From UBA2357 sp002344625 (GTDB taxonomy: Bacteria; Pseudomonadota; Gammaproteobacteria; Burkholderiales; Rhodocyclaceae): DNA of 64,000 nucleotides. Positions 23,096 to 31,754 of the stretch are shown here, in pieces. Where the stretch lies: assembly GCA_937995335.1 (NCBI GenBank), contig CALKIH010000049.1:75192-139191 (forward strand). The letters are read 5' to 3'. The position numbers and the translations under genes are program-made. Positions within the stretch are counted from its first letter, which is position 1. Each line of letters starts with the position of its first letter. The notes under the pieces were generated by a model that was given only the letters and a program-made list of their open reading frames with translations, did not search any database and was not told the origin of the DNA.

Positions 23096-23900
23096 GAAGG
23101 GCGGGTTCCGAAAAGGCGAGGCTTGAATAGCCGACGACGCTGTTGCGGTCGCCCGCGGTGTCGCCGGAGTTGCGCAGGTCGAGCAGTTGCGGTTCGAGGC
23201 CGCGCCGCGCCGCCAGCAACATCATGCCGTTGAGCGCGGCCGCGCCGCAGGCCTGCTCGCGCATGAGCGGCGGCGCGCCCTTGAGTATCTGGCCGATCGT
23301 GGCGCGATCGGCCAGGCGTGCGTACTCGTACGGGGTGTAGTGGGACAGGTCCGAACTGATCACGATCAGCGTCTCTTCGCCTCCCCACAATGCTTCGAGC
23401 ACCTCGACGACCGCGTCGGCCGGCGCGCCGCCCACCAGTATCGGAACGATTTCGAACTTGTCGAGAACGCTTTGCAGGAACGGCAGTTGCACTTCCAGGC
23501 AGTGCTCGTCGGCGTGCGGGGCGTCGTCCACGACGACGTCCGGCCGCGCCTGCAGGGCTTGCCAGTCGCGCCGGCTCACCGGGACCTCGCCCAGCGGCGT
23601 GGCGAATGCCTGGGCCGCCGCCAGCGCGAAACCGCGCACGGCCATCCGGTGCGCGGGGCCGATCACGACCACGCGCGAGATCTGGTGGCGAATCCGTTCG
23701 AGCAGCGCGTATGCGCTTGCCGCCACCGGGCCCGAATAGAGGTAGCCGGCATGCGGCACGACCAGCGCCTTGGGCGCCCCACCCGGTTCGGGCGGGAGCG
23801 CGAGGGCGAGCATCTCGGCGACCTGGGTGTGGAGCACGCGTGGGTCATCCGGGTAAAAGAAGCCTGCTGCCGCGGCGCGTCGGATCGAAGCTGAAGCCAT
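23073..23900 (-). CDS. amrB: AmmeMemoRadiSam system protein B (Memo-like)
   Basis: A 275-residue Memo-family protein, structurally related to class III extradiol dioxygenases. Family stretches are RRAAAAGFFYPDDPRVLHTQV at the N-terminus, VVPHAGYLYSGPVAASAYA, GPAHRMAVRGFAL, DEHCLEVQLPFLQ and ISSDLSHYTPYEYA. The His/Asp residues around these match the metal-like pocket. The ATG at 23900 follows GGAGAG. It is divergent from ispD with about 140 bp between. Function in bacteria is unresolved. Confidence 0.88.
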   Translation of the reverse strand: MASASIRRAAAAGFFYPDDPRVLHTQVAEMLALALPPEPGGAPKALVVPHAGYLYSGPVAASAYALLERIRHQISRVVVIGPAHRMAVRGFALAAAQAFATPLGEVPVSRRDWQALQARPDVVVDDAPHADEHCLEVQLPFLQSVLDKFEIVPILVGGAPADAVVEVLEALWGGEETLIVISSDLSHYTPYEYARLADRATIGQILKGAPPLMREQACGAAALNGMMLLAARRGLEPQLLDLRNSGDTAGDRNSVVGYSSLAFSEPALHAGNLAH

Positions 23901-24032
23901 ACGAGGATCTCTCCGGTTCGGACGTCTGCAAGCCGCCCGGGTCGTAGCGAACGCGAGTCTGCGGCCGGGGGTCGGCCGAAGCGAATGCGCGACCAAATTA
24001 TAGCCCTTCGGCCGGATCGTGCCGTCCGTGGG

Positions 24033-24038
24033 TAGAAT
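24033..24038 (+). promoter_or_regulatory. -10 element close to the ispD start codon
   Basis: TAGAAT lies 6 bp before the ispD ATG, which would place transcription start on or next to the ATG. No Shine-Dalgarno is visible, so the mRNA may be leaderless. Confidence 0.5.
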
Positions 24039-24044
24039 CGCGCC

Positions 24045-24746
24045 ATGAAGACATTCCAGCCACGCCATTTCGCCATCGTTCCGGCTGCCGGAAGCGGTAG
24101 CCGCATGGGGTCCGAGAGGCCCAAACAGTATCTTGCGCTGTTGGGCCGGCCCCTCATCCATCATGCGCTTGCGGTCCTGTGTGCCGCGCCCGAGATCGAC
24201 AAGGTGTTCGTGGTGTTGTCGCTCGACGACCAGGAATGGCGCAAGCATGACTGGTCGAGTCTGGGCGCCAAGCTGGTGCCGCTGTTCTGCGGTGGGGCGA
24301 CCCGCGCCGACAGCGTGCTCGGCGGGCTGCGGGCGCTGGCCGATGTCGCGGTGCAATCCGACTGGGTGCTGGTGCATGACGCGGCCAGACCCTGTCTCGC
24401 GCCATGGCATGTCGACAAGCTGATTCACGAACTCGCCCACGACGAAGTCGGCGGTCTGCTGGCCGTGCCGGTGGCCGATACGCTCAAGCGCGCGGACGAT
24501 CGGCGCCATGTCGAGTCGACGGTCGCGCGCGACCGGCTGTGGCAGGCGCAAACGCCGCAGATGTTTCGCTACGTGATGCTGCGGCGCGCGCTCGAGGGTT
24601 GCCACCAGGTGACCGACGAGGCCAGCGCCATCGAGGCGGCAGGCCTGCATCCGCGCCTGATCGAGGGCGATGCCACCAATCTGAAAGTCACTTATCCGCT
24701 CGATCTGCATCTGGCCGAGTGGATTTTGAAGAATCGCGAGGGTTGA
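24045..24746 (+). CDS. ispD: 2-C-methyl-D-erythritol 4-phosphate cytidylyltransferase IspD
   Basis: A 233-residue cytidylyltransferase of the non-mevalonate isoprenoid pathway, joining methylerythritol phosphate to CMP. It has the N-terminal nucleotide loop PAAGSGSRMGSERPKQYL, VHDAARPCL, the Thr/Asp segment VPVADTLKRA and QTPQMFRY, then the C-terminal TDEASAIEAAG and GDATNLKVTYPLDL. Length and motifs are normal. ispF follows after a single spacer base, the usual order. The start codon has no ribosome site but sits just behind a -10-like TAGAAT. Confidence 0.97.
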   Translation: MKTFQPRHFAIVPAAGSGSRMGSERPKQYLALLGRPLIHHALAVLCAAPEIDKVFVVLSLDDQEWRKHDWSSLGAKLVPLFCGGATRADSVLGGLRALADVAVQSDWVLVHDAARPCLAPWHVDKLIHELAHDEVGGLLAVPVADTLKRADDRRHVESTVARDRLWQAQTPQMFRYVMLRRALEGCHQVTDEASAIEAAGLHPRLIEGDATNLKVTYPLDLHLAEWILKNREG

Positions 24747-24747
24747 A

Positions 24748-25245
24748 ATGAGTTTTCCATTCAGGATCGGGCAAGGTTTCGACGTGCATGCGCTGGTTCC
24801 GGGCCGGCCACTGATCATTGGCGGGGTGTCGATACCGTTCGAGCGCGGGCTGCTGGGGCACTCGGATGCCGACGTGCTCCTGCATGCGCTCACCGATGCG
24901 CTGCTCGGGGCGGCCGGGCTGGGGGATATCGGCAGGCTGTTCCCCGATACCGACCCCGCGCATGCCGGTGCCGATAGCCGGGTGCTGCTTCGGCATGCCT
25001 GGCAGGCGGTGCGAGCCGAGGGCTACGTCGCGGTCAATGTGGATGCTACCGTGATATGCCGGGCGCCGCGAATCCTGCCGCATGTGCCGGACATGGCCGC
25101 CAACATCGCTGCCGATTTGGGCATGGCGCGCACGGCGGTCAACATCAAGGGCAAGACGACCGAGAAACTCGGCTTCACCGGCCGCGGCGAGGGAATTGCG
25201 GCGCAGGTGGTGGTGTTGCTGGTAAGGGAGCGGGCTGTTGCTTGA
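24748..25245 (+). CDS. ispF: 2-C-methyl-D-erythritol 2,4-cyclodiphosphate synthase IspF
   Basis: A 165-residue trimeric zinc enzyme that cyclises the CDP-methylerythritol phosphate product, following IspD and IspE. GQGFDVHAL supplies the Asp and His zinc ligands, LLGHSDADVLLHALTDALLGA the third His, and DIGRLFPDTD, NVDATVIC, INIKGKTTEKLGFTGRGEGIAA-type sequence is typical (here VNIKGKTTEKLGF). It is one base after the ispD stop, so co-expressed. The C-terminus ends in a short Arg/Glu/Ala tail. Confidence 0.97.
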   Translation: MSFPFRIGQGFDVHALVPGRPLIIGGVSIPFERGLLGHSDADVLLHALTDALLGAAGLGDIGRLFPDTDPAHAGADSRVLLRHAWQAVRAEGYVAVNVDATVICRAPRILPHVPDMAANIAADLGMARTAVNIKGKTTEKLGFTGRGEGIAAQVVVLLVRERAVA

Positions 25246-25246
25246 A

Positions 25247-25277
25247 GAGGGGCGCGCCGGTAATCCGCGTGCCCCTC
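25247..25277. terminator. Hairpin between convergent ispF and host-attachment-type gene
   Basis: GAGGGGC at the left pairs with GCCCCTC at the right, and the stem extends inward (GCGC against GCGT, one wobble) to about 11 bp. There is no T-run, so it is probably weak, but the convergent position fits a two-way terminator. Confidence 0.35.
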
Positions 25278-25305
25278 GCGCCGCGAGTGCTGCAGCGGCG
25301 GGTAT

Positions 25306-25746
25306 TTACAGGAAGATGCACGTTCCGAGCCGTTCGCGCAGTTGCGGCTCGGGTGACTTGGTGTAGTCTTTTTCGAAGCGCTCGGAGATCATCTGCGCGG
25401 TCGGGCCGTCCATGACCGCGTTGAGCATGCCCATGAAGGCGGGCGGGGCCACGACGATCGCGCGCCCGAATGCGTTGCGTGTGCGCCCGATGTAAAGCTC
25501 CTTGGCAATCTCCTGGGCAAAGACTTTCGCCTCGTGATCTTTCGGCGAAAAGTGCGGTTCCATGGCACCCTGACCATTTCCGGATGACGACAGGCTGCCG
25601 GAGCGGTCGGTGACGAGTTCGGAATTCTTGAGTCGGCTTTCCGGATGGAGCAGTTCCTTCACCAGCTTGAGACCCTTGTTCGGGCCCATGTTCTCGTAGA
25701 GTTTGGCCAGGCTGGCATTGGCTACTAGGATCCAGGTTATCGCCAT
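25306..25746 (-). CDS. Host attachment family protein (baeRF-like)
   Basis: A 146-residue cytosolic protein. It starts MAITWILVANASLAKLYE, has a basic/acidic variable middle (RSGSLSSSGNGQG), then FAQEIAKELYIGRTRNAFGRAIVVAPPAFMGML and a C-terminal FEKDYTKSPEPQLRERL. These match the Host_attach family named from a plant-attachment screen and distantly related to release-factor-like domains. The molecular role is unknown. The ribosome site GGAGG is 6 bp before the ATG. It is not evidence for a phage. Confidence 0.8.
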   Translation of the reverse strand: MAITWILVANASLAKLYENMGPNKGLKLVKELLHPESRLKNSELVTDRSGSLSSSGNGQGAMEPHFSPKDHEAKVFAQEIAKELYIGRTRNAFGRAIVVAPPAFMGMLNAVMDGPTAQMISERFEKDYTKSPEPQLRERLGTCIFL

Positions 25747-26129
25747 TTTGTACCTCCGAGCTGATTGTGGGTGTGACATGCCGATGACGGCACTCACCAC
25801 TTTAGACCGGGAGTGTTCGACACGCAAAGGCGAAATGGTGCTCGACTGCTTGCCCCTGGCATTGTGACGCGTTGCTCGGTAAGCTGATGCTGCGCTGCAG
25901 CGTCCGTGCCGGTGCGGTGTGCTCGCTGCATTGCCCGGGCCCTGCGGTCGTGCAGGCGGCGGGCGTTCGAGCGGGGCCTGGCCGCGCTGCAATTCGAATC
26001 GGAGTCCGATCCATGAACCGTCCACCCATCAAGTTCCGCCCGCGCCGGGCTCGCGGCGTTCGACCCTTGGCCCGCGTTCGCGGCCGGTGCAGCCAGGCTG
26101 CATGCTCGCACCGTCTGGCGGTCGCCTGA
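25747..26129. other. Gene-poor spacer upstream of the esterase gene
   Basis: 383 bp with no gene I can support. A 38-codon Arg/Pro-rich frame (26013-26129) has a GGAG ahead of its ATG and ends in TGA directly before, and in frame with, the esterase ATG. It may be chance or a short leader peptide. Confidence 0.45.
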
Positions 26130-27167
26130 ATGGCCGCCCGCAAGCGTGCTTCCCCGCTGACCAAGGCCTTCTCGCGCGGGCTCGCGGCACTCACCCGCAA
26201 CACCTTGCAGGTTGGACGCAGTGCCGCGCGCAAGGCGCTCAAACCCGCCATCGCGCAACTCACCAAACCATCGGGTAGCGGCGACTGGCTTGCCGGCCTG
26301 GCGATGGGGCCGGCCGGCGCGCGCAGCTTCCGGGTCTATCGCCCGCCCGCCGTCGCGGCGGGCGAGCGCTTGCCCTTGCTGGTGATGCTGCATGGCTGCG
26401 GGCAGAACGCCAACAGCTTCGCGTCGAGCACCCGGATGAACGCGATCGCCGCGCGCGAGCGCTTCATCGTGCTCTATCCCGAGCAGGAGCGGATCGCCAA
26501 CGCCCAGGGTTGCTGGAACTGGTTCGACACCCGCTCGGGGCGCGCCTATGGCGAGGCGGAGTTGATCATGAATGCGATCGACCAAACCTGTCTTCTCTAT
26601 CCGGTGGATCGGGAACGGGTCGCGGTGGCGGGGCTTTCGGCCGGTGCGAGCATGGCCGCGCTGCTGGTCAGCCGCCACCCCGAGCGCTTCAAGGCCGTGG
26701 TGATGCATTCGGGGGTTCCGCCTGGAACGGCGCGAAGCGGCGTCGGCGCGCTCGGGGCGATGCGGGGTCGCCGCCCGACCGCGGCGCTGCCGGCCAGCCC
26801 CGAGAGCATGGGTTCATGGCCGCCCTTGATGGTGATCCATGGCAATCTCGACCTGGTGGTGGCGCCGTCCAACGGCTGGGCGGCGGTCGAAATCTGGGCA
26901 GAGGCGGCCGGCGCCCGGGTCGGGATGCCGCGCGAGGTCCAGCGCGGCAAGCGTTATCCCACGACCGTGACCGATTTCAAGTGCGGCCGCCGGGTCGTCG
27001 CGACGCATGTCGAAGTTCGGCAACTCGGCCACGCCTGGAGTGGCGGCGCGGCCAAGCAGCAGTTTTCGGACGAGAAGGGGCCGGATGCGTCGCGCATGGT
27101 CTGGGCGTTCGCCAGCCGGCAGTTTCGCGGCGTGTCGGCGGAGGCGACGCGCGTACGCGCGAAGTGA
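26130..27167 (+). CDS. PHB depolymerase-family esterase (LpqC/PhaZ-like)
   Basis: A 345-residue alpha/beta-hydrolase of the polyhydroxybutyrate depolymerase/feruloyl esterase group. After a basic, Ala-rich N-terminus of about 50 residues come LLVMLHGCGQNANSFASSTRMN (the HGCxQ oxyanion segment), the lipase box GLSAGASM (Ser near 172), an Asp in IHGNLDLVVAPSN and His in GHAWSGG. QGCWNWFD is typical of the family. There is no clear signal peptide, so an intracellular role in PHB or ester turnover is more likely than secretion. Stands alone between two convergent neighbours. Confidence 0.88.
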   Translation: MAARKRASPLTKAFSRGLAALTRNTLQVGRSAARKALKPAIAQLTKPSGSGDWLAGLAMGPAGARSFRVYRPPAVAAGERLPLLVMLHGCGQNANSFASSTRMNAIAARERFIVLYPEQERIANAQGCWNWFDTRSGRAYGEAELIMNAIDQTCLLYPVDRERVAVAGLSAGASMAALLVSRHPERFKAVVMHSGVPPGTARSGVGALGAMRGRRPTAALPASPESMGSWPPLMVIHGNLDLVVAPSNGWAAVEIWAEAAGARVGMPREVQRGKRYPTTVTDFKCGRRVVATHVEVRQLGHAWSGGAAKQQFSDEKGPDASRMVWAFASRQFRGVSAEATRVRAK

Positions 27168-27201
27168 ATGACGCGGCCGGCGGAAGCGGTTCCGCTGCCG
27201 G

Positions 27202-27666
27202 TCAGAAAACGCCCAGTGCAATGCCGGTCGCCATCGCTTCGCCCAGGGCTTCGCAGGCTTCGAGGTCGGCGGGGGCGACCGCCTGGCGCGCGATGAAGGC
27301 CTCCCCGGCCAGCTTCCACCCGTAGCCGGCGGCGATGCGCCCGATTTCGCGCACGGCGCCGGTGCCATCGTTCCCGGCGCTCACGAACACCGCGTAGGGC
27401 AGGCCGTGGAGCTTGCCTTCGCACGGATAGTAGGTGCGATCGAAGAAGTCCTTGAGCGCGCCCGACATGTAGCCGAAGTTTTCGGGCGTGCCGAGCAGCA
27501 GTCCGTCGCAGGCGAGCAGGTCGTCGGTGCCCGCGTCGAAGGCGCGCAGCAGGCGTGTCTCGGTTTCGGTCACCCGCGCCGCGCCGCGCAACGCCGCAGC
27601 GGCCAGTTGGCCGGTATTGCCCGACTGGGTGTGGTACACGATCAGGAGGCGCTTGGTGGTGTGCAT
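27202..27666 (-). CDS. Flavodoxin-like NAD(P)H:FMN oxidoreductase
   Basis: A 154-residue flavodoxin-fold protein. The FMN phosphate loop is VYHTQSGNTGQLA (about 10-22), then LLLGTPENFGYMSGALKDFFDR with the aromatic flavin stack, and FVSAGNDGTGAVREI. It probably transfers electrons to or from FMN in the cytosol. The start is the ATG at 27666, 16 bp after the MtfA gene; the longer frame upstream overlaps MtfA and is rejected. Partner and substrate are unknown. Confidence 0.85.
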   Translation of the reverse strand: MHTTKRLLIVYHTQSGNTGQLAAAALRGAARVTETETRLLRAFDAGTDDLLACDGLLLGTPENFGYMSGALKDFFDRTYYPCEGKLHGLPYAVFVSAGNDGTGAVREIGRIAAGYGWKLAGEAFIARQAVAPADLEACEALGEAMATGIALGVF

Positions 27667-27682
27667 GCGCTGTCGGGGTAGG

Positions 27683-28501
27683 TCATGTTCCCTGCGAGAC
27701 GTCGCCGCCGGTGCCGCTCCGCCCGGCATGCAAGCGCCGTTCGCCGACGGCCGGATCGAGCCGATACAACGCCCGCAACTGCTCGTAGACCGCCGGGTAG
27801 GCGTGTTGCAGCGCGCCCGGCGTTTCGAAGAACACCTCGGAGGCCACCGCAAAGAACTCGGCAGGATGCTCGGCCGCGTAAGGGTCGAGCAGCGTGTCTT
27901 CGCCGTGGTCCACCTGATCGCACAAGTGCTCGAACGCTGCCGAAAAGGTGCTCGACCAGCGCTGTCGCGACATGTCGGCATGCAACCGCGGGAAGCCGTC
28001 CGCTTCGCCATTGGCCATGTCGAGCTTGTGCGCGAACTCGTGGATCACCACGTTGACACCGTCGGGCAAACCCGGCTCGCCGCTCCAGGCCAGCAAAACC
28101 GGGCCATTGCTCCAGGCCTCGCCAAGCACGCTGTCGGCGAACTCATGCACCACGCCGTCGTCGTCGAGCACGCTGCGCGGCACCAGGATGTCGCCCGGGT
28201 AGACAATGATCCCGACCCAGCCGCGATACGCGTCGAGCCCGATGTTCAGGATCGGCAGACAGGCCTGCAGCGCGATCGTGAGCATCATGTCGTCGCTGAG
28301 CACGAGTTCGTTCGCGCCATGGAATTCCTTTGTCGCCAGAAATGCCAGCGCCAGCGCGCGCAGGCGTGGCCGGTCGTCCGCGTCGAGGTAGTCGAGGAAG
28401 GGCAGGCCGGATTCGACCCGGGCCCAGTGTTCGGGCGCGACCTGTGCGCCGTCGGCGGTGGTCAGCCCGGTCACGCGTTTGAGAAAGTTCAGCATCGTCA
28501 T
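27683..28501 (-). CDS. mtfA: MtfA-type zinc peptidase (Mlc titration factor family)
   Basis: A 272-residue cytosolic metallopeptidase-like protein. The zinc motif HEFAHKLDMANGEADG (HExxH near 155) is followed by a third acidic ligand region and EFFAVASEVFFE further on. In enterobacteria MtfA binds the repressor Mlc and has weak aminopeptidase activity; no Mlc/PTS context is visible here. It starts 4 bp after the EamA-type transporter gene and 16 bp before the flavodoxin-like gene, suggesting a three-gene transcript. Confidence 0.9.
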   Translation of the reverse strand: MTMLNFLKRVTGLTTADGAQVAPEHWARVESGLPFLDYLDADDRPRLRALALAFLATKEFHGANELVLSDDMMLTIALQACLPILNIGLDAYRGWVGIIVYPGDILVPRSVLDDDGVVHEFADSVLGEAWSNGPVLLAWSGEPGLPDGVNVVIHEFAHKLDMANGEADGFPRLHADMSRQRWSSTFSAAFEHLCDQVDHGEDTLLDPYAAEHPAEFFAVASEVFFETPGALQHAYPAVYEQLRALYRLDPAVGERRLHAGRSGTGGDVSQGT

Positions 28502-28505
28502 CGTG

Positions 28506-29399
28506 TCAGCGGGGCGCCCTGCGGGTGGTCAGGAAAATGCCCATGAACACCAGCGCAATGCCCACGAAGTGGTACCAGTCAGGGCGTTCGCCGAGAAAGA
28601 TCGCGGCGAGCAGCGTGCCGAACACCGGCATCAGATGGATGAACACCGCGCCCCGGCTGGGGCCGACCGCGGCGATCCCGGCATTGTAGAAAACGTAGCC
28701 GAGAAAGCTGGGAAACACCGCCACGTAAAGCAGCGCAAGCGCGGTGGCGGGCGAAAGCGTCATGTGGCGTCCGCCATGCAGCTCATGGGCGTAGAACGGC
28801 GCCAGCGCGATGATCCCGACCACGGTCAGCGCCGCGAGCAGCAGCATTGGATGGACGCCTTGCGGACGCCATTGGAGGCCCACGGTATACAGCCCCCAGG
28901 TCAGCACCGCGACCAGCATCCACAGGTCGCCCCGGTTCAGGCTCAGCCCGAGAAAAGTGTCGATGCTGCCCTTGCCGACGATCGTGAACACGCCCAGTAG
29001 CGATACGAGCACGCCCAGCCCCTCGATCGGGCGCAGGCGTTTGCCGAGGAACACGAACGCCAGCGCAATGGTCGCCACCGGGATGAACGAGTTGAGCATC
29101 GTCGCGTTGGTGGCGGTGGTGTACTGCAATGCGATGTAGGCGAAGGTGTTGTAGCCGCCGACGCTCAGGATGCCGAGCACCACGATCAGGCGCCAGGATG
29201 CCTTCAGGGCCGGCCATTGCGTGCGCAGGTGCGGCAACGCGAACGGCAGAATCAGCGCCAGCGCCAGCGACCAGCGCCAGAACGCCAGCGCGATCGGTGG
29301 TACGGATTCGGTGACGCCACGGCCGACGACCATGTTGCCCGACCAGAACAAGGCGGTCAGGCTTAGCAGTACATAAGGATTGGCGAAGCGGTTTTTCAT
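28506..29399 (-). CDS. DMT-superfamily (EamA) transporter
   Basis: A 297-residue inner-membrane protein with about ten transmembrane helices in two EamA repeats. The first repeat begins FANPYVLLSLTALFWSGNMVVGRGV, and the second includes LGLSLNRGDLWMLVAVLTWGLYTV. LGERPDWYHFVGIALVFMGIFL near the C-terminus is the family-typical end. EamA proteins export amino acids or other metabolites; the substrate cannot be read. First gene of the minus-strand trio with mtfA and the flavodoxin-like gene, divergent from relA. Confidence 0.9.
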   Translation of the reverse strand: MKNRFANPYVLLSLTALFWSGNMVVGRGVTESVPPIALAFWRWSLALALILPFALPHLRTQWPALKASWRLIVVLGILSVGGYNTFAYIALQYTTATNATMLNSFIPVATIALAFVFLGKRLRPIEGLGVLVSLLGVFTIVGKGSIDTFLGLSLNRGDLWMLVAVLTWGLYTVGLQWRPQGVHPMLLLAALTVVGIIALAPFYAHELHGGRHMTLSPATALALLYVAVFPSFLGYVFYNAGIAAVGPSRGAVFIHLMPVFGTLLAAIFLGERPDWYHFVGIALVFMGIFLTTRRAPR

Positions 29400-29520
29400 C
29401 TCAAAGCGGGCAGCGGCGGTCGTTCGAGAGCGGATGATCGCACATCGGCAGGGGGATCGCGCCGGGTGCGGTAGCCGACGGGCGGACCCGGAGTGTCATC
29501 AAGATCGCCACGCCTTGTGG

Positions 29521-29526
29521 GATAAT
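29521..29526 (+). promoter_or_regulatory. Extended -10 element adjoining the relA start
   Basis: TGG-GATAAT (29518-29526) lies 6 bp before the relA ATG. No Shine-Dalgarno is present between them, so transcription may begin at or next to the ATG. Confidence 0.4.
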
Positions 29527-29532
29527 TCGGTC

Positions 29533-31734
29533 ATGGTTTCCGTCACGCATGCCATTTCGAGTCACGATGCCGCGCCGCCCCTCGAACTCATTTCCGAGGG
29601 GCTGGATGCGGGTGAGTGCAAACAGGTCGAGGAGGCGCTCGCGCTCGCCGAGGAGGCCTACGAAGGTCACGTGCTGGGCACCGGCGAGTCCGCGCTGACC
29701 CATGCGCTCGGGATGGCGCTGATCGCGGCGTCGCTGAAGCTCGACGCCGAAACCCGCATCGCCGGGCTGCTGTTCTCCGTGTGCGAGTACCAGGACGATG
29801 CGGCCGAGATCATCGCCAAGCGTTTTTCGCCGGCGGTGGGCGAGCTCGTCAGCGGCCTGCGCCGCTTGAATGGTTTGCGTCTGCTCACCCGCAAGACCTC
29901 CAGGGCCACGGCGCCCGAGATTCGCGCCCAGACCGAAGTGCTGCGCAAGATGCTCCTGGGCATGGTCCAGGACATCCGGGTGGTGTTGCTGCGGCTCGCC
30001 TCGCGCACCCAGACCTTGCGTTTCTTCACCGAAGAGCCCCCCGAGACCCTGCTCGAGATCGCGCGCGAAAGCCTCGACATCTATGCGCCGCTCGCCAACC
30101 GCCTGGGCGTCTGGCAGCTCAAGTGGGAGCTCGAGGACTTGTCGTTCCGCTTCCTCGAGCCCGAGACCTACAAGCGCATCGCCCGGATGCTCGACGAGCG
30201 CCGCTCGGAGCGCGAAGAGTTCATCCAGCAGTCGATCGAGCGGCTCAGGAACGAGCTGCACGCAGCGGGCATCAAGGCCGAGGTCTATGGCCGGCCCAAG
30301 CATATCTTCAGCATCTTCAACAAGATGCGCTCGAAGGGGCTCGACTTTTCGCAGGTGTACGACATCCGCGCGGTCCGCATCCTGGTGAACAAGGTGCAGG
30401 AGTGCTATACCGCTCTGGACATCGTCAATCGGCTGTGGCAGCCGATCGCGAAGGAGTACGACGACTACATCATCCGCCCCAAGGGAAACAACTACCAGTC
30501 GCTGCATACGGCGGTGCGTGCTTCGGATGGGCGCGCGCTCGAAGTGCAGATCCGGACTCACGAGATGCATCGCCATGCCGAGTTGGGCGTGGCCGCGCAC
30601 TGGCGCTACAAGGAAGGCAGCACGCATGGCGGCGACTACGATGAAAAGATCGCGCTGCTCAGAAGCCTGCTGTCGTGGCGCGACGAGGTCGCCGATACCG
30701 CCGACTGGGTCGAGCAGTTCCGGCGGGCCGCGCTCGACGATACCATTTACGTGCTGACGCCGCAGGGTCAGGTCATCGACCTGCCGCGCGGCGCTACCCC
30801 AATCGATTTCGCTTACCGCCTGCACACCGACCTGGGTCATCACTGCCGCGGTGCCAAGGTCGACGGCCACCTGGTGACGCTGAACACGCCGCTCGAAAAC
30901 GGCCAGACCGTCGAGATCAGCGCGGTGCGCGAAGGCGGCCCTTCGCGCGACTGGCTCAATCCGAGCCAGTGCTATGTCACCACCGGCCGCGCGCGCAACA
31001 AGATCAAGCAGTATTTCAGTGCGCTCGAGGAAGAGGACTTGCTGTCGCGCGGGCGCGCCTTCGTCACCCGCGAGATGCAGCGCGAGGGCCACGCCCAGGC
31101 CAATATCGACGGGCTGGCCGAAAAGCTCGGGTTCAAGTCCGCCGATGCGATGTTCGTGGCCGCCGGTCGTGGCGAAGTTGGGCCGCGCGCGGTGCAGGTC
31201 GCGTTGCGCGAACCGAGCGCCGACGATGCCGTCGCGGCGGAGCCCGAAGTCGTGGTGGGCCGCAGCCGCTCGGGCGACACCGGTGGCAAGGTATTGATCG
31301 TCGGCGTGGGCAAGTTGCTGACTTCGCTGTCGCGCTGCTGCAAGCCGGCGCCGCCCGATGCGATCCAGGGGTTCGTGACCCGCGGCCGGGGCGTCTCGGT
31401 GCACCGCCTCGACTGCCAGGATTTTCAGCGCATCGCCGCTGCCAATCCCGAGCGCGTGGTCGATTGCGAGTGGAACGGCGAAATCGTCGATGGACGGCAT
31501 TCGCTGTTCCCGGTCGACATCGAGGTGTCGGCGATCGATCGGCAAGGTTTGCTGCGAGATATCTCCGAGGTGCTCTCGCGCGAGAAGCTGAACGTGATCG
31601 CGGTGAATACGCTGACCAAGAAGGGCAGGGCGCGCATGCGCTTCACGATGGAGGTGGGCGGTATCTCGCAGGTGCAGCGCGCGCTCGCGCTGGTGCGCGA
31701 GGTTCGCGACGTGGTCGACGTGCGCCGGAAGTAA
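29533..31734 (+). CDS. relA: GTP pyrophosphokinase RelA, (p)ppGpp synthetase
   Basis: A 733-residue stringent-response enzyme. The N-terminal hydrolase-like domain is degenerate: where SpoT has HDxxED this protein reads FSVCEYQDD, so it should synthesise but not degrade ppGpp. The synthetase domain (about 230-400) has YGRPKHIFSIFNKM and GNNYQSLHTAV. A TGS domain follows (about 410-470), then a zinc-finger region with SRCCKPAPPDAIQGF and a C-terminal ACT domain (about 655-730). The ATG at 29533 is chosen because the frame before it overlaps the divergent transporter. Close neighbour of ppk1 and ppx, the polyphosphate genes. Confidence 0.95.
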   Translation: MVSVTHAISSHDAAPPLELISEGLDAGECKQVEEALALAEEAYEGHVLGTGESALTHALGMALIAASLKLDAETRIAGLLFSVCEYQDDAAEIIAKRFSPAVGELVSGLRRLNGLRLLTRKTSRATAPEIRAQTEVLRKMLLGMVQDIRVVLLRLASRTQTLRFFTEEPPETLLEIARESLDIYAPLANRLGVWQLKWELEDLSFRFLEPETYKRIARMLDERRSEREEFIQQSIERLRNELHAAGIKAEVYGRPKHIFSIFNKMRSKGLDFSQVYDIRAVRILVNKVQECYTALDIVNRLWQPIAKEYDDYIIRPKGNNYQSLHTAVRASDGRALEVQIRTHEMHRHAELGVAAHWRYKEGSTHGGDYDEKIALLRSLLSWRDEVADTADWVEQFRRAALDDTIYVLTPQGQVIDLPRGATPIDFAYRLHTDLGHHCRGAKVDGHLVTLNTPLENGQTVEISAVREGGPSRDWLNPSQCYVTTGRARNKIKQYFSALEEEDLLSRGRAFVTREMQREGHAQANIDGLAEKLGFKSADAMFVAAGRGEVGPRAVQVALREPSADDAVAAEPEVVVGRSRSGDTGGKVLIVGVGKLLTSLSRCCKPAPPDAIQGFVTRGRGVSVHRLDCQDFQRIAAANPERVVDCEWNGEIVDGRHSLFPVDIEVSAIDRQGLLRDISEVLSREKLNVIAVNTLTKKGRARMRFTMEVGGISQVQRALALVREVRDVVDVRRK

Positions 31735-31754
31735 GGCGGCCGCACGCGAGCTTT

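Noticed and set aside
25306..25746. Host attachment protein as a sign of a prophage
   Set aside because: The family is a normal chromosomal one; no integrase, capsid, tail or lysis gene is near.
26013..26129. 38-codon Arg-rich frame with a GGAG ahead, ending directly before the esterase ATG
   Set aside because: No recognisable sequence and only one species to look at; kept as a remark in the spacer entry.
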